This document shows, piece by piece, positions 1-7,786 of a DNA stretch of 64,000 nucleotides. The notes beneath the pieces are model-generated. The model saw nothing but the letters and a program-made list of their open reading frames with translations, searched no databases and had not been told where the DNA came from. Each line of letters starts with the position of its first letter. Within the stretch, counting starts at the first letter, position 1. Made by a program: the position numbers and the translations under genes. Location of the stretch: assembly GCA_963677015.1 (NCBI GenBank), contig OY781533.1:3707848-3771847 (forward strand), in the 5' to 3' direction. The DNA comes from G963556115 sp963677015. GTDB lineage: Bacteria; Planctomycetota; SZUA-567.

Positions 1-1
1 T

Positions 2-652
2 ACGATTGATAAATCCCGAACACAGTACATGGGTATTGATAAATTAAAATTGGAAATGGATAAAATTAATAAAATATATTATCCGAACCTGGCTAAAGTT
101 AATCAGATGGCTAAAGATATAACTCCGCAGTTGATAAATAATATTAAACAGAATCCGGATGCAATGAAGAATGCAGAACTGGTTGGAATTCTGCAGCAGG
201 TAATTGATGATTATAAAACAAATAACGTTGATAAGCTTACAATAGATCTAAAGAAAGCATATAATATCATTATTAGTAATAAATATAAATTATCAAATAA
301 GTTAAATAATAATATGAAAAGTTTTTCTACACTGGAAAATGAAAATCAGAATACGAGTGGATTTTTACGGCAATGTCTGGCTGAGATAAATTCTAAACTT
401 GTTATGTCTTTTGCATGTATTTCATTTGCAATTCTAGGGATTCCAATTGGACTAATGGGTAAAAGAAAAAATATAATGCTGGGGTATGCGTTGGGTGGCG
501 GGTTCGCTTTTGGTTTTTATATGATAATTACGGCCTTGTATGGTGGTGTGCGTGATGGCAGTCTGCCCTGGTACGCATTATGGATGCCGAATATTCTAGT
601 ATTAATGATGGGTATATTTTTGTGGGTTAAAAATATGAGAAATATGGGGTAA
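2..652 (+). CDS. LptF/LptG-type permease, C-terminal part (5' end outside window)
   Basis: The frame is open to the left edge, so this is probably the end of a longer gene; the first ATG is at 29. The last 100 residues hold three hydrophobic segments with the pattern of the C-terminal membrane bundle of the YjgP/YjgQ (LptF/LptG) family: a segment with the core AILGIPIGL, a glycine-rich second segment, then a loop and a last segment introduced by WMPNIL. The hydrophilic part before it would be the end of the periplasmic domain and a helix. In this family two permeases and the LptB ATPase move lipopolysaccharide out of the inner membrane. LptF and LptG cannot be told apart from this fragment. 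Family call from pattern only. Confidence 0.7.
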   Translation, partial: TIDKSRTQYMGIDKLKLEMDKINKIYYPNLAKVNQMAKDITPQLINNIKQNPDAMKNAELVGILQQVIDDYKTNNVDKLTIDLKKAYNIIISNKYKLSNKLNNNMKSFSTLENENQNTSGFLRQCLAEINSKLVMSFACISFAILGIPIGLMGKRKNIMLGYALGGGFAFGFYMIITALYGGVRDGSLPWYALWMPNILVLMMGIFLWVKNMRNMG

Positions 653-920
653 TATTAATTATAAATTCTCAAATTCATAGTGTGATTAACTAATTATTAA
701 ACCAGTTAAATTATATATATGCGATTATTAAAAATACTTTAAATTGAGAGGCTTTTTAAAAATTATAATGATTAGCTCATTATATTGATTATGTTGCAGA
801 TAGAAATTAATTATTAACTGGAATAAAAATAATTTAGTGGTAAAGAAAGCATTTATCATATCCGATACTTAGGTTATCAAAAAGAGTGAGTAATAAATTC
901 AACTCAATATCAAGGAGGAT

Positions 921-1094
921 ATGATGGTAACAGTATGTTGCGTTTGTAATAAACTTAAAACAGAAGCTGGTTGGGTAGATCAGGACTATGATGAGACTCA
1001 GGAAATTTCGCATGGATACTGTCCTATATGTGCTCTTAAGTTACGGGTTGAGATTGAGGCACTAAGAAGTATGAAACTTCAGGATATCGCATAA
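921..1094 (+). CDS. Small CxxC...CxxC zinc-ribbon-like protein (57 aa)
   Basis: A 57-residue ORF behind a strong AAGGAGG at 912-918. ATG codons lie at 921 and 924; 924 has the better spacing (5 nt). It contains CCVC near the N-terminus and CPIC about 25 residues later, preceded by SHGY. The arrangement CxxC-(charged)-SHGxCPxC resembles the short cysteine domain found at the C-terminus of some bacterial sensor kinases and response regulators, where it is normally part of a larger protein; here it stands alone. A metal-binding, probably zinc, fold is inferred from the four cysteines. It stands apart from its neighbours and ends just before a strong hairpin. Function unknown. Confidence 0.65.
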   Translation: MMVTVCCVCNKLKTEAGWVDQDYDETQEISHGYCPICALKLRVEIEALRSMKLQDIA

Positions 1095-1122
1095 TTGATA
1101 TTCTAAAGACTATAATATAAAA

Positions 1123-1155
1123 AACAGCATACTGCTTTACAGTATGCTGTTTTTT
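1123..1155. terminator. Bidirectional intrinsic terminator
   Basis: Twelve-base arms AACAGCATACTG and CAGTATGCTGTT around a 5-nt loop, with T-run on the right and A-run on the left. It lies between the small zinc protein (+) and the HEAT-like gene (-) and can stop both. Confidence 0.85.
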
Positions 1156-1179
1156 GTGTATTGAATTTAATCAACTGAA

Positions 1180-2112
1180 TTAAGATCCAAATTCAGTTTT
1201 AATATAATTATTCCAGGCTGTAATAGCTTCCTCGCGTTCAGAGTGATCCGCATTAAAGTGATAATTAAAACTGTTACCTGTAAGTTTTGAAAGAACAAGT
1301 GCGGCTATAAAACGAACTTTACTATTAGAGTCATTAAGTAGAGGCAATAAAATTGGAGATATTTTATTAACTTTAGTGTTTAGCGGTATATGGTTATATT
1401 TTGAACTGTCAATAGCCCGTTTTATAAGATTAACCCCATTAATACGGGTAATATCATCGGTTGAAGTAATAAGTTTTTCTGCAACTTTAAACCAGCCACC
1501 GTTATTAACTAATTCAATAGTAGCTTTATCGCGGGTAGAAGCTGAAGTTGAAAATAATAGACTAGCTTGAGAAGAGGCAGTATCCCATACCTGTTTGCTG
1601 TCAGGAGTTATTGCTGTGGCAATTTCATTACTATATTTATTATTTACGGTATTTTCATGTACTATAAAATTAGTGAATTCAATTGAATTTTCATGTATTG
1701 TTAAATCATGATTAATTTTATTGTTTTTGGCAACAGTAATATTTTGCGGTATGGAATTCTCATGAACAATACTTACTTTGTCGGTTATTTCAGTAGATTT
1801 ATTATTAGCAAATTCAGTTGTGTTTTCAGTTAATAATTGCTCATCATCGGTGATAGTAACACTACCATCGTTAATATTATTATCAGCTTGCGCTGAAAGA
1901 ATATTTTCATGAATAGCAGAAAGTGGTACAGTCTGTTTGAAGGAATTAAAACGTTTAAGGTATTCCCGCTGTTGTGCCTGTTCTTCTTCCTGGGCTATTT
2001 GTTCAGCTTTTTCAGCTGGAATAAACAGTTCTACTTCTCCGGCAAAAGAACCGGTAATAAATATGATTGAATAAAGCATACTGACTTTGAAAATTAAATA
2101 TATGTTGTGCAT
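1180..2112 (-). CDS. Secreted protein with repeated HEN motif and C-terminal HEAT-like helices (310 aa)
   Basis: The N-terminus has a hydrophobic signal-like stretch (residues 5-24) followed by an acidic, glutamine-rich helix. The middle is low-complexity and Asn/Thr/Glu-rich and carries four copies of a tripeptide HEN in similar surroundings (residues 68, 117, 140, 152), usually as (I/V)HEN followed by S, T or I. The C-terminal 110 residues look like alpha-helical HEAT-type repeats, for example LLPLLNDSNSKVRFIAALVL. It starts 14 bp after the stop of the CheY-motif array gene upstream and has its own AAGGGG site, so the two are probably one operon. No function is recognised. The HEAT call rests on helix periodicity and the DSNSKVR-A-L pattern and is moderate. 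Confidence 0.6.
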   Translation of the reverse strand: MHNIYLIFKVSMLYSIIFITGSFAGEVELFIPAEKAEQIAQEEEQAQQREYLKRFNSFKQTVPLSAIHENILSAQADNNINDGSVTITDDEQLLTENTTEFANNKSTEITDKVSIVHENSIPQNITVAKNNKINHDLTIHENSIEFTNFIVHENTVNNKYSNEIATAITPDSKQVWDTASSQASLLFSTSASTRDKATIELVNNGGWFKVAEKLITSTDDITRINGVNLIKRAIDSSKYNHIPLNTKVNKISPILLPLLNDSNSKVRFIAALVLSKLTGNSFNYHFNADHSEREEAITAWNNYIKTEFGS

Positions 2113-2126
2113 GAAAATCCCCTTAA

Positions 2127-4568
2127 TTATGCAATAACTTTTGATTTTGATAATAGGCGGTCACGATATTCTTTCCATTGCCTATCGCTGGTTAGAAAAC
2201 TGAAACGTCCGCGCAGTTCAAGGAATAAATCCCAGATAGCTGTTGTTGCCCGGCTAATCAGTTTCATTCTGACAAATGTATGTAACAGGTCAAATATCAG
2301 TACATACATAATTTCTGTAGTGTCACCCTCTTTTCCTCTGGCTCGATCACTGGCTTCCTGAAGGTTTTTAATTCCGCGTAGCATTGCTGCCATATCATCG
2401 AGATATTTTGTAATTTCCGGACGTCTGAGTACTGAAGCTTCATGAATAACTTTAATAAAATCGAGTGGAACTTTTTCACCTGAACGCATTGAAGCACTTG
2501 CAATTGCAGAGGCTTTGGCAAAATCGAAACGTTCAAGAGCTGCTTTAAAGGTATCTGCTCCCGGAGGCGGAGCCGGTTGTAGACTTTCCTGTCCGAGGGT
2601 ACTCTGTTTATCTAGTATATTCAAGGCATCATTTTCATCAGGAGTCATACCGGCAGCAGCAGCAATAGCAGTGCGTAATGTCGCAGCATACATCTCCTGC
2701 TCCGGAATAAACTGCATACGGTCAATAACTGACAGCGCTTCATGGGCAGAGCTGGTTCTGATGTCAAGCTCACTTTCCAGTCTGCGAACCAGACGGTGAA
2801 GTTCATCAAGGAATAATGTTGATGCATGACCTGCAGACTGTGCCTGCATCGCCTGGAGCTCTTTTTCCCTGTTTTCAAGAGCACGGGTAAGGCGCTGTCT
2901 TTCTTGTCTTTCTGCAGTTAATTCCTGAGTTATTCTTTCAAGTTCGAAACGTGATCTGCGGGATTCAAGATCTGAACCGGTAGTTTCATTTCTAGCTCTT
3001 TCCAATTCTTCTTTTAGTGATCGTATTTCACTGGAGATCATATTGTTGCGTGATTCCTGTTCACGTAACTGTAATTCTAAAGAAGCTATTTCAGTTCTAT
3101 GGGCTTCTGATGCTGCAAGTTTTTCGCCTTCAATCTGGCTGTATTGTTTGCGCAGAGTATTTATTTCACTGTGCAGGCTCTGTTTTTCACCGTTAAGAAC
3201 ATGAACCTTCTGCTGGTTTAGCGTAAGAGTATGACGTAACTCACGGGCTTCCTGATCGGCAGTAAGCCAGGCAGCCTGGAATCTGCGCGCTCTTTCTGAA
3301 AGTTGACCGAGCAGACCTGACATTTGTCCGGCGAGATTTTCAACCTCTCCAGAAGAACCGCTAAGCGCTAAACTCTCCTGAATGTTCTGCATTTGTTCCT
3401 GACTTAGTTTTGGAACTGATGCAGCAGCCTTTATTTCAGGCATAGGAGGCGGTGCATAACTTGGTTGAGTCATTTCCGGTGAAACGATAGATTCCTGTAT
3501 ATCAGCACTTACATCGGCTGCAGCTGATTCATATTCATCAGAATTGTATTCAAAATCATCGTCATCAGAAGAATCTATAGTATCGGTTATATCAGTCTCA
3601 TCCGTAAAATCGAGATCTTCATCTTCCATGTCAGTATCATCAAAATCAAGATCATCAATATCCGAATCACCGTCATCATCTATAGCTCCGGCAAGAAGAG
3701 AATCGATATCATCTTGTCCCATTACTCCGGCTTCATCATCTTCTTCTGGTATTTCATCTTCAATATCGTTATCTGTTTGTTCAGTACTGTCATTATCTGA
3801 AAGTAATGCGTCTATATCATCCTGAGCCATAACATTATCATTCGCAGAATTGAACATATCATCAATACTGTTTTGATCAACAAGTGATTCTTCTGCATTA
3901 TTATTTATAGCGTCAGTAAGTAAGGAATCTATATCATCCTGTCCCATAGAAGCGTCTTCGTCTTCATCCTGAGTGTTTGCTTCATTCAGTAGGGCGTCGA
4001 TATCATCCTGTCCCATGGAAGCGCCTTCGTCCTCGTCCTGAGCGTTCGCTTCATTCAGTAGGGCATCGATATCATCCTGTCCCATGGAAGCGCCTTCGTC
4101 CTCGTCCTGAGCGTTTGCTTCATTCAGTAGGGCGTCGATATCATCCTGTCCCATGGAAGCGCCTTCGTCCTCGTCCTGAGCGTTTGCTTCATTCAGTAGG
4201 GCGTCGATATCATCTTGTCCCATAGGAGCGCCTTCGTCCTCGTCCTGAGCGTTTGCTTCATTCAGTAGGGCGTCAATATCATCCTGCCCCATGGAAGCGC
4301 CTTCGTCCTCGTCTTGAGCGTTCGCCTCATTTAACAGAGCATCAATATCATTCTGTCCCATTGGTGCACTGTCATTCTGGTCATTCGCTTCATTAAGCAA
4401 GGCATCAATATCATCCTGTCCCATCGGGGTATCATCTGTACTATTACCCGCTTCAGCAAGTAAAGCATCGATATCATTCTGTCCCATTGGTGCACTATCG
4501 CTATCGTTGTCACTTCCTAACGCATCTGCCAGAAGCTTATCGATATCTTCTTGATCCATTTCACCCAT
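2127..4568 (-). CDS. Coiled-coil protein with 13 FliM/CheZ-like CheY-binding peptide repeats (813 aa)
   Basis: Residues 1-292 contain 13 copies of a decapeptide of form MGQDDIDALL, at residues 4, 28, 49, 70, 93, 116, 139, 162, 185, 208, 230, 247 and 283; the one at 230 (VDQNSIDDMF) is degenerate. Each is followed by an Ala/Asn helix end and an acidic linker. The peptide is very close to the N-terminal SQxEIDALL segment of the flagellar switch protein FliM and related to the CheZ C-terminus, both known to bind phosphorylated CheY. Residues about 290-370 are an extremely acidic linker, then a proline patch (APPPMPE), then a long Gln/Glu/Arg coiled coil (about 410-600) and a helical C-terminal domain (about 610-813). 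No signal peptide or membrane segment, so cytoplasmic. Start 4568 has a GAGG site. Whether it binds CheY or another partner is inference; no chemotaxis genes are adjacent. Confidence 0.75.
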   Translation of the reverse strand: MGEMDQEDIDKLLADALGSDNDSDSAPMGQNDIDALLAEAGNSTDDTPMGQDDIDALLNEANDQNDSAPMGQNDIDALLNEANAQDEDEGASMGQDDIDALLNEANAQDEDEGAPMGQDDIDALLNEANAQDEDEGASMGQDDIDALLNEANAQDEDEGASMGQDDIDALLNEANAQDEDEGASMGQDDIDALLNEANTQDEDEDASMGQDDIDSLLTDAINNNAEESLVDQNSIDDMFNSANDNVMAQDDIDALLSDNDSTEQTDNDIEDEIPEEDDEAGVMGQDDIDSLLAGAIDDDGDSDIDDLDFDDTDMEDEDLDFTDETDITDTIDSSDDDDFEYNSDEYESAAADVSADIQESIVSPEMTQPSYAPPPMPEIKAAASVPKLSQEQMQNIQESLALSGSSGEVENLAGQMSGLLGQLSERARRFQAAWLTADQEARELRHTLTLNQQKVHVLNGEKQSLHSEINTLRKQYSQIEGEKLAASEAHRTEIASLELQLREQESRNNMISSEIRSLKEELERARNETTGSDLESRRSRFELERITQELTAERQERQRLTRALENREKELQAMQAQSAGHASTLFLDELHRLVRRLESELDIRTSSAHEALSVIDRMQFIPEQEMYAATLRTAIAAAAGMTPDENDALNILDKQSTLGQESLQPAPPPGADTFKAALERFDFAKASAIASASMRSGEKVPLDFIKVIHEASVLRRPEITKYLDDMAAMLRGIKNLQEASDRARGKEGDTTEIMYVLIFDLLHTFVRMKLISRATTAIWDLFLELRGRFSFLTSDRQWKEYRDRLLSKSKVIA
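3948..4361 (-). repeat. Tandem 69-bp coding repeat (6 units)
   Basis: Six consecutive 69-bp units encode 23-residue repeats (residues 70-207 of the CheY-motif protein), each MGQDDIDALLNEA plus an acidic linker. Five units are 23 codons long with near-identical DNA; the leftmost in coding order is slightly shorter and diverged. High DNA identity, including synonymous positions, indicates recent unequal duplication, so copy number may vary between strains. Confidence 0.85.
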
Positions 4569-4804
4569 AAAGCAAACCTCATAATCTTATTTATAATGTA
4601 GATAAATCAGTATAATTTTAGAATTCAATTTTATATCGTCAAATTATTCAGGTCGATTCAACTAAAAGGGAAAGTATCCGGTAGTAGTTGAGAGAATGTT
4701 ATTAATTCCAATATAATAGGGAAATACCAGAGTAATTTATAAATTGAGTAAGATAAAGAGAAGGGAATTAGTTTGAATTAATGCTAATAATAATTTATAA
4801 TAAT

Positions 4805-4820
4805 ATTTGGTTATCCAAAT
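4805..4820. promoter_or_regulatory. Perfect inverted repeat upstream of the MarR gene
   Basis: ATTTGG-TTAT-CCAAAT, 20 bp before the chosen start of the MarR-family gene. Size and position fit an autoregulatory operator, but no binding is shown by sequence alone. Confidence 0.45.
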
Positions 4821-4840
4821 TTATTCTGAGGATTAGAATT

Positions 4841-5257
4841 ATGATGTTACCGTCTAAAATAAGTGGCATACGCCACAAGATTAATACGTATTTACAGCAT
4901 CGTCTGGAAGAATTAGGATGTAAAGGTCTGGTAACTTCTCATGGTGAAATTTTATTCCGGTTATTTAATTATGGCCCTTTAACTATGAGTCAGATGGCTA
5001 AAACCATTAAAAGAGATCCATCAACTGTGACTACTTTAGTTAATAAGCTGAGAAAATATGATTTTATTACATTAGTGGAAAATCAGCAGGATATGCGGTC
5101 CAAATTGATCGTGCTTACACCCAAAGGTGAAGCTTTTGAAAAGGAATTTAATAAAATATCCGAGGATCTTAATAAAAATTTGCTGGCAGGAATTTCTGAA
5201 AATGAACAGAAAGTATTATTGAAGATTCTTGATAAGATGGATAGTAATTTGAGTTAG
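4841..5257 (+). CDS. MarR-family transcriptional regulator (138 aa)
   Basis: Winged-helix regulator of MarR type. The DNA-binding region is visible as LTMSQMAKTIKRDPSTVTTL (helix-turn-helix, about residues 50-70) followed by VNKLRKYDFITLVENQQDMR-type wing and the LTPKGEA stretch common in the family. A longer frame reaches an ATG at 4781, but ATG 4841 follows a GAGGA site at 4828-4832 with 8 nt spacing, and the 4805-4820 palindrome would fall inside the longer version; 4841 is preferred. It is flanked by a divergent gene on the left and a convergent one on the right, so its target may be itself or a distant gene. The ligand cannot be predicted. Confidence 0.85.
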   Translation: MMLPSKISGIRHKINTYLQHRLEELGCKGLVTSHGEILFRLFNYGPLTMSQMAKTIKRDPSTVTTLVNKLRKYDFITLVENQQDMRSKLIVLTPKGEAFEKEFNKISEDLNKNLLAGISENEQKVLLKILDKMDSNLS

Positions 5258-5290
5258 AGACTATATGGTTTGAAATGAGTTTAAAAAAAA

Positions 5291-5319
5291 GAAACAGATA
5301 ATTATAAATTATCTGTTTC
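5291..5319. terminator. Bidirectional intrinsic terminator
   Basis: Perfect 13-bp stem GAAACAGATAATT / AATTATCTGTTTC with a 3-nt loop. An A8 run on its left acts as U-run for the minus strand; the right side is T/A-rich. It separates the convergent MarR and LysM genes. Confidence 0.8.
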
Positions 5320-5336
5320 TTTATATATAAAAGGAA

Positions 5337-5933
5337 TTAACCGCGTTTTGACTTGGTTTTTTGCCATTTAATATAAGCAGTATTTTCCTGCAACGGTTCA
5401 GGGATGTTTAATTTCATACCGCTGCGTAAATTACTGGGCTTTGTGAGATGTTTATTGTTTTTTAAAATAACACGCCATTTATTACCATCTCCATATACTT
5501 TTTGGGCAATTCCAAATAATGTATCTCCTTGTCTGACGGTATAAGAAGTTCTGGTTTTATTTACTATAGGTTTTGAATTATCTTTTCTGTTCATTTGTTT
5601 GACATAGGATAATGCGCTGTTAATATTTGGATCGGTTGTATTCTTTTCTATCGGTTGCTTTGGAATTTTTGTATTTTTTGCACTTTTATATTCCGGCTTT
5701 TTGCTTAGTGGAATTTCAATAGGTTTTACCTTTAAGGCGATATCATCATTAACGCCGATATACAGCATTGCCTTTTGACGTTCCTGATTTAGTGCCAGAC
5801 GCTCTTCGGCTTTTTCAACGATATACCCGGACTGATGGTATTTTCCTGCCTGTGAAAATAGTAGAAATAAAAACAGAATAGCAACAATCATAGTTACTAC
5901 AGTTCCTAAACGCGGCTGAATTGTTTTTGACAT
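5337..5933 (-). CDS. Membrane-anchored LysM protein (198 aa)
   Basis: A single N-terminal transmembrane segment (about residues 11-29, TVVTMIVAILFLFLLF) follows a short basic cytoplasmic tail. A basic linker leads to a LysM domain near residues 130-178, recognisable by YTVRQGDTLFGIAQKVYGDG and the closing LRSGMKLNIP. LysM domains bind peptidoglycan N-acetylglucosamine, so the protein probably tethers inner membrane to wall. The frame is open to 6044, but the ATG at 5933 has an AGGAT site 7 nt upstream and gives a sensible N-terminus. It ends the minus-strand housekeeping run, 173 bp after the HAD gene. No catalytic domain is visible. Confidence 0.8.
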   Translation of the reverse strand: MSKTIQPRLGTVVTMIVAILFLFLLFSQAGKYHQSGYIVEKAEERLALNQERQKAMLYIGVNDDIALKVKPIEIPLSKKPEYKSAKNTKIPKQPIEKNTTDPNINSALSYVKQMNRKDNSKPIVNKTRTSYTVRQGDTLFGIAQKVYGDGNKWRVILKNNKHLTKPSNLRSGMKLNIPEPLQENTAYIKWQKTKSKRG

Positions 5934-6106
5934 AGTCTTTATCCTGTGTGCTGTAAAATTTAATACACAGAAATATCGACAACATAATACGTAAAACCTT
6001 ATATTAATCTTTACTTTTCCGGTTATAGTGGAAAAGTAAAGCAAGTATTATACTAAAACTATTATAATATTGAGTAATTAGAGCTGATTAGAAAAATAAA
6101 ATGTGA

Positions 6107-6745
6107 TTAGATGTTCTGTTGTTGCAGAAAATCTGCAAAATCAGCAAATGAATGAAATAAGTAATCGGGATTAGCGGCAGCAAGAGCGTCAATATCTGCT
6201 GTACTTGCCCAGGCTGCAGCAATAACCTGAATACCTGAGTTGTGTGATGCAATAATATCGCTTACGGCATCGCCTATATATATAGTTTCAGCTTTATTTA
6301 AATGATGTTTGCGGATTAATTCATTTATACAATGGGTTTTAATTTCACCTGTGGGTGAGCCGGGGATAATATCATAAAAATAATGGGCAATTTTGAATTT
6401 TTCCAGTGTTATCATAGCTGTCTGCAGGCTTTTGCCGGTTACCATAGTGATAAAATGTCCTTTATCCTGTAGCATAGTTAATAATTGCGGTACACCGGGG
6501 AAAGGATGGGGCTTTTTTTCTAAAAGATATGAGTAATAATCAAGGAATGCGGTTAAACCTTCCTGCGGTTTATCCGGCAGCAGGAAGTTAATAATACCTT
6601 CTTCAGATATTCCAAAGTGGCGGCTTATTTCACTTTCACTAAGATTATGCTGCAGAAACGGGCCGATAGAATGCTGAAATGCCTTAATACATATTGGCAA
6701 GGTGTCTCCAAGGGTACCATCAAGATCAAAGATCAGATTTTTCAT
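6107..6745 (-). CDS. HAD-superfamily phosphatase, phosphoglycolate-phosphatase-like (212 aa)
   Basis: Motif I FDLDGTLGDT (nucleophile Asp and acid Asp) is at residues 6-15, an alpha-helical cap follows, motif II is VTGKS, and motif III/IV is YIGDAVSDIIAS with the Mg-binding acidic pair. Length is normal for the Gph/PGMB-like group. These are cytoplasmic hydrolases of small phosphate esters; the substrate cannot be fixed from sequence, and phosphoglycolate or a sugar phosphate is only a family guess. It starts 15 bp after the DUF1844 gene stop, so it is probably co-transcribed with DUF1844 and coaB. Confidence 0.85.
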   Translation of the reverse strand: MKNLIFDLDGTLGDTLPICIKAFQHSIGPFLQHNLSESEISRHFGISEEGIINFLLPDKPQEGLTAFLDYYSYLLEKKPHPFPGVPQLLTMLQDKGHFITMVTGKSLQTAMITLEKFKIAHYFYDIIPGSPTGEIKTHCINELIRKHHLNKAETIYIGDAVSDIIASHNSGIQVIAAAWASTADIDALAAANPDYLFHSFADFADFLQQQNI

Positions 6746-6760
6746 AATAGGGATTTTATT

Positions 6761-7039
6761 CTAATCGTTTTTAGCTTCTGAACGTTCACTTATCTGGGCA
6801 TATCTGATTTTCAGATCATCAATCGCAGCATTCAGGTATGATGCTTCTTCATCAGTAAGATTGCCAGATGTTTTCTCTTTAAGCATGATTAACAGCTCAA
6901 TTGAGTATTTGGCATTGGGAAGATCGATATCTGTGGTTCCGGCCAGAGGATTTTCAAGCATTCCAAGGTGCATAAGGGTTTGTGCGGCCATTCCGGAAGC
7001 AAACTGTAGAAATGTAGCCTTGATATTATTATTGTCCAT
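6761..7039 (-). CDS. DUF1844 family protein (92 aa)
   Basis: Matches the DUF1844 pattern: TFLQFASGMAAQTLMHLGML, a short acidic turn, then a helix IELLIMLKEKTSGNLTDEE and a final LKIRYAQ. The family is small, helical and of unknown biochemical function; it is common in Verrucomicrobia, Planctomycetes and Deltaproteobacteria. It starts 8 bp after the end of coaB with an AAAGGT site and is followed within 15 bp by the HAD gene, so it belongs to the same transcript. Confidence 0.8.
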   Translation of the reverse strand: MDNNNIKATFLQFASGMAAQTLMHLGMLENPLAGTTDIDLPNAKYSIELLIMLKEKTSGNLTDEEASYLNAAIDDLKIRYAQISERSEAKND

Positions 7040-7047
7040 TTTTACCT

Positions 7048-7770
7048 TTATATTTCAGTTGAAGATTTAAGACGGAGAAGTTCTTTAATTATAACAATTG
7101 CAGTATTGAATTTACTGTTATCTGTTAGCTCAATTTCTTTATGATCACGCGTAATAATTTTTATAGTCGAGTAGTCTTTTTCAAAAGCCGCAGTAGAGTT
7201 GATTACAATCAGATCCAGACCTTTATCATTAAGCTTACGCAAACCTTCATTAATATTCATGGTTGTATCCAGAGAAAAGCCGGCGATATGCTTTGTTTTA
7301 CGGCAGGGAGTATTATTCAGTTCATACAGAATATCTCTGGTTCTTTTTAATGTAAGAGTAAATTCCTGATTATCATTCTGGATGTCAGCTTTTTTCAGTT
7401 TTGTTATACTGATTTTGCGTGGTGTAAAATCAGCAACGGCAGCACTCATGATCAGAAAATCACATTGGGGAAATAAATGATCAAGTACTTTAAACATATC
7501 ATCGGCACTACGGATTTTAACCAGTGGAATTTCTGTAACTTGCTCACGTAAAGGGGTTGGCCCTAGAATAAGTAATGGCGACAATCCTAATTTTATTGCT
7601 GCATTAGCGGCTTCAATACCCATCTTACCGGTTGAGCGGTTTGTTATAAAACGTACCGGATCAATATCCTCACAGGTCGGACCACCGGTTATAAGTATAA
7701 TTTGACCCGGATTTTTTCGGGCTGAACATAAAGCTTGATCTGCCTGATCTAATAAGAGTTGTTCTGTCAT
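7048..7770 (-). CDS. coaB: Stand-alone phosphopantothenate-cysteine ligase domain (240 aa)
   Basis: Corresponds to the C-terminal half of bifunctional CoaBC. ITGGPTCEDIDPVRFITNRS followed by TGKMG is the conserved nucleotide/phosphopantothenate-binding start; SAAVADFTP and the KLKK segment, including the ligase lysine region, follow. It couples 4'-phosphopantothenate to cysteine using CTP or ATP in coenzyme A synthesis, in the cytoplasm. In most bacteria CoaB is fused behind the flavin decarboxylase CoaC; here only the ligase half is present, so CoaC should be encoded elsewhere. No frameshift remnant of CoaC is visible upstream, where a TPR gene ends 16 bp away. Co-transcribed with the TPR, DUF1844 and HAD genes. 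Confidence 0.88.
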   Translation of the reverse strand: MTEQLLLDQADQALCSARKNPGQIILITGGPTCEDIDPVRFITNRSTGKMGIEAANAAIKLGLSPLLILGPTPLREQVTEIPLVKIRSADDMFKVLDHLFPQCDFLIMSAAVADFTPRKISITKLKKADIQNDNQEFTLTLKRTRDILYELNNTPCRKTKHIAGFSLDTTMNINEGLRKLNDKGLDLIVINSTAAFEKDYSTIKIITRDHKEIELTDNSKFNTAIVIIKELLRLKSSTEI

Positions 7771-7786
7771 AATAAATTACTATGGG

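Noticed and set aside
3977..4225. Arginine/proline-rich open frame on the plus strand with repeats
   Set aside because: It mirrors the 69-bp coding repeats of the minus-strand gene and has no ribosome site.
3948..4361. CRISPR array from regular 69-bp repeats
   Set aside because: The repeats are contiguous, in frame and coding, with no unique spacers.
4781..4840. Longer N-terminus for the MarR regulator
   Set aside because: It would contain the likely operator palindrome and lacks a ribosome site; the 4841 start has GAGGA at good spacing.
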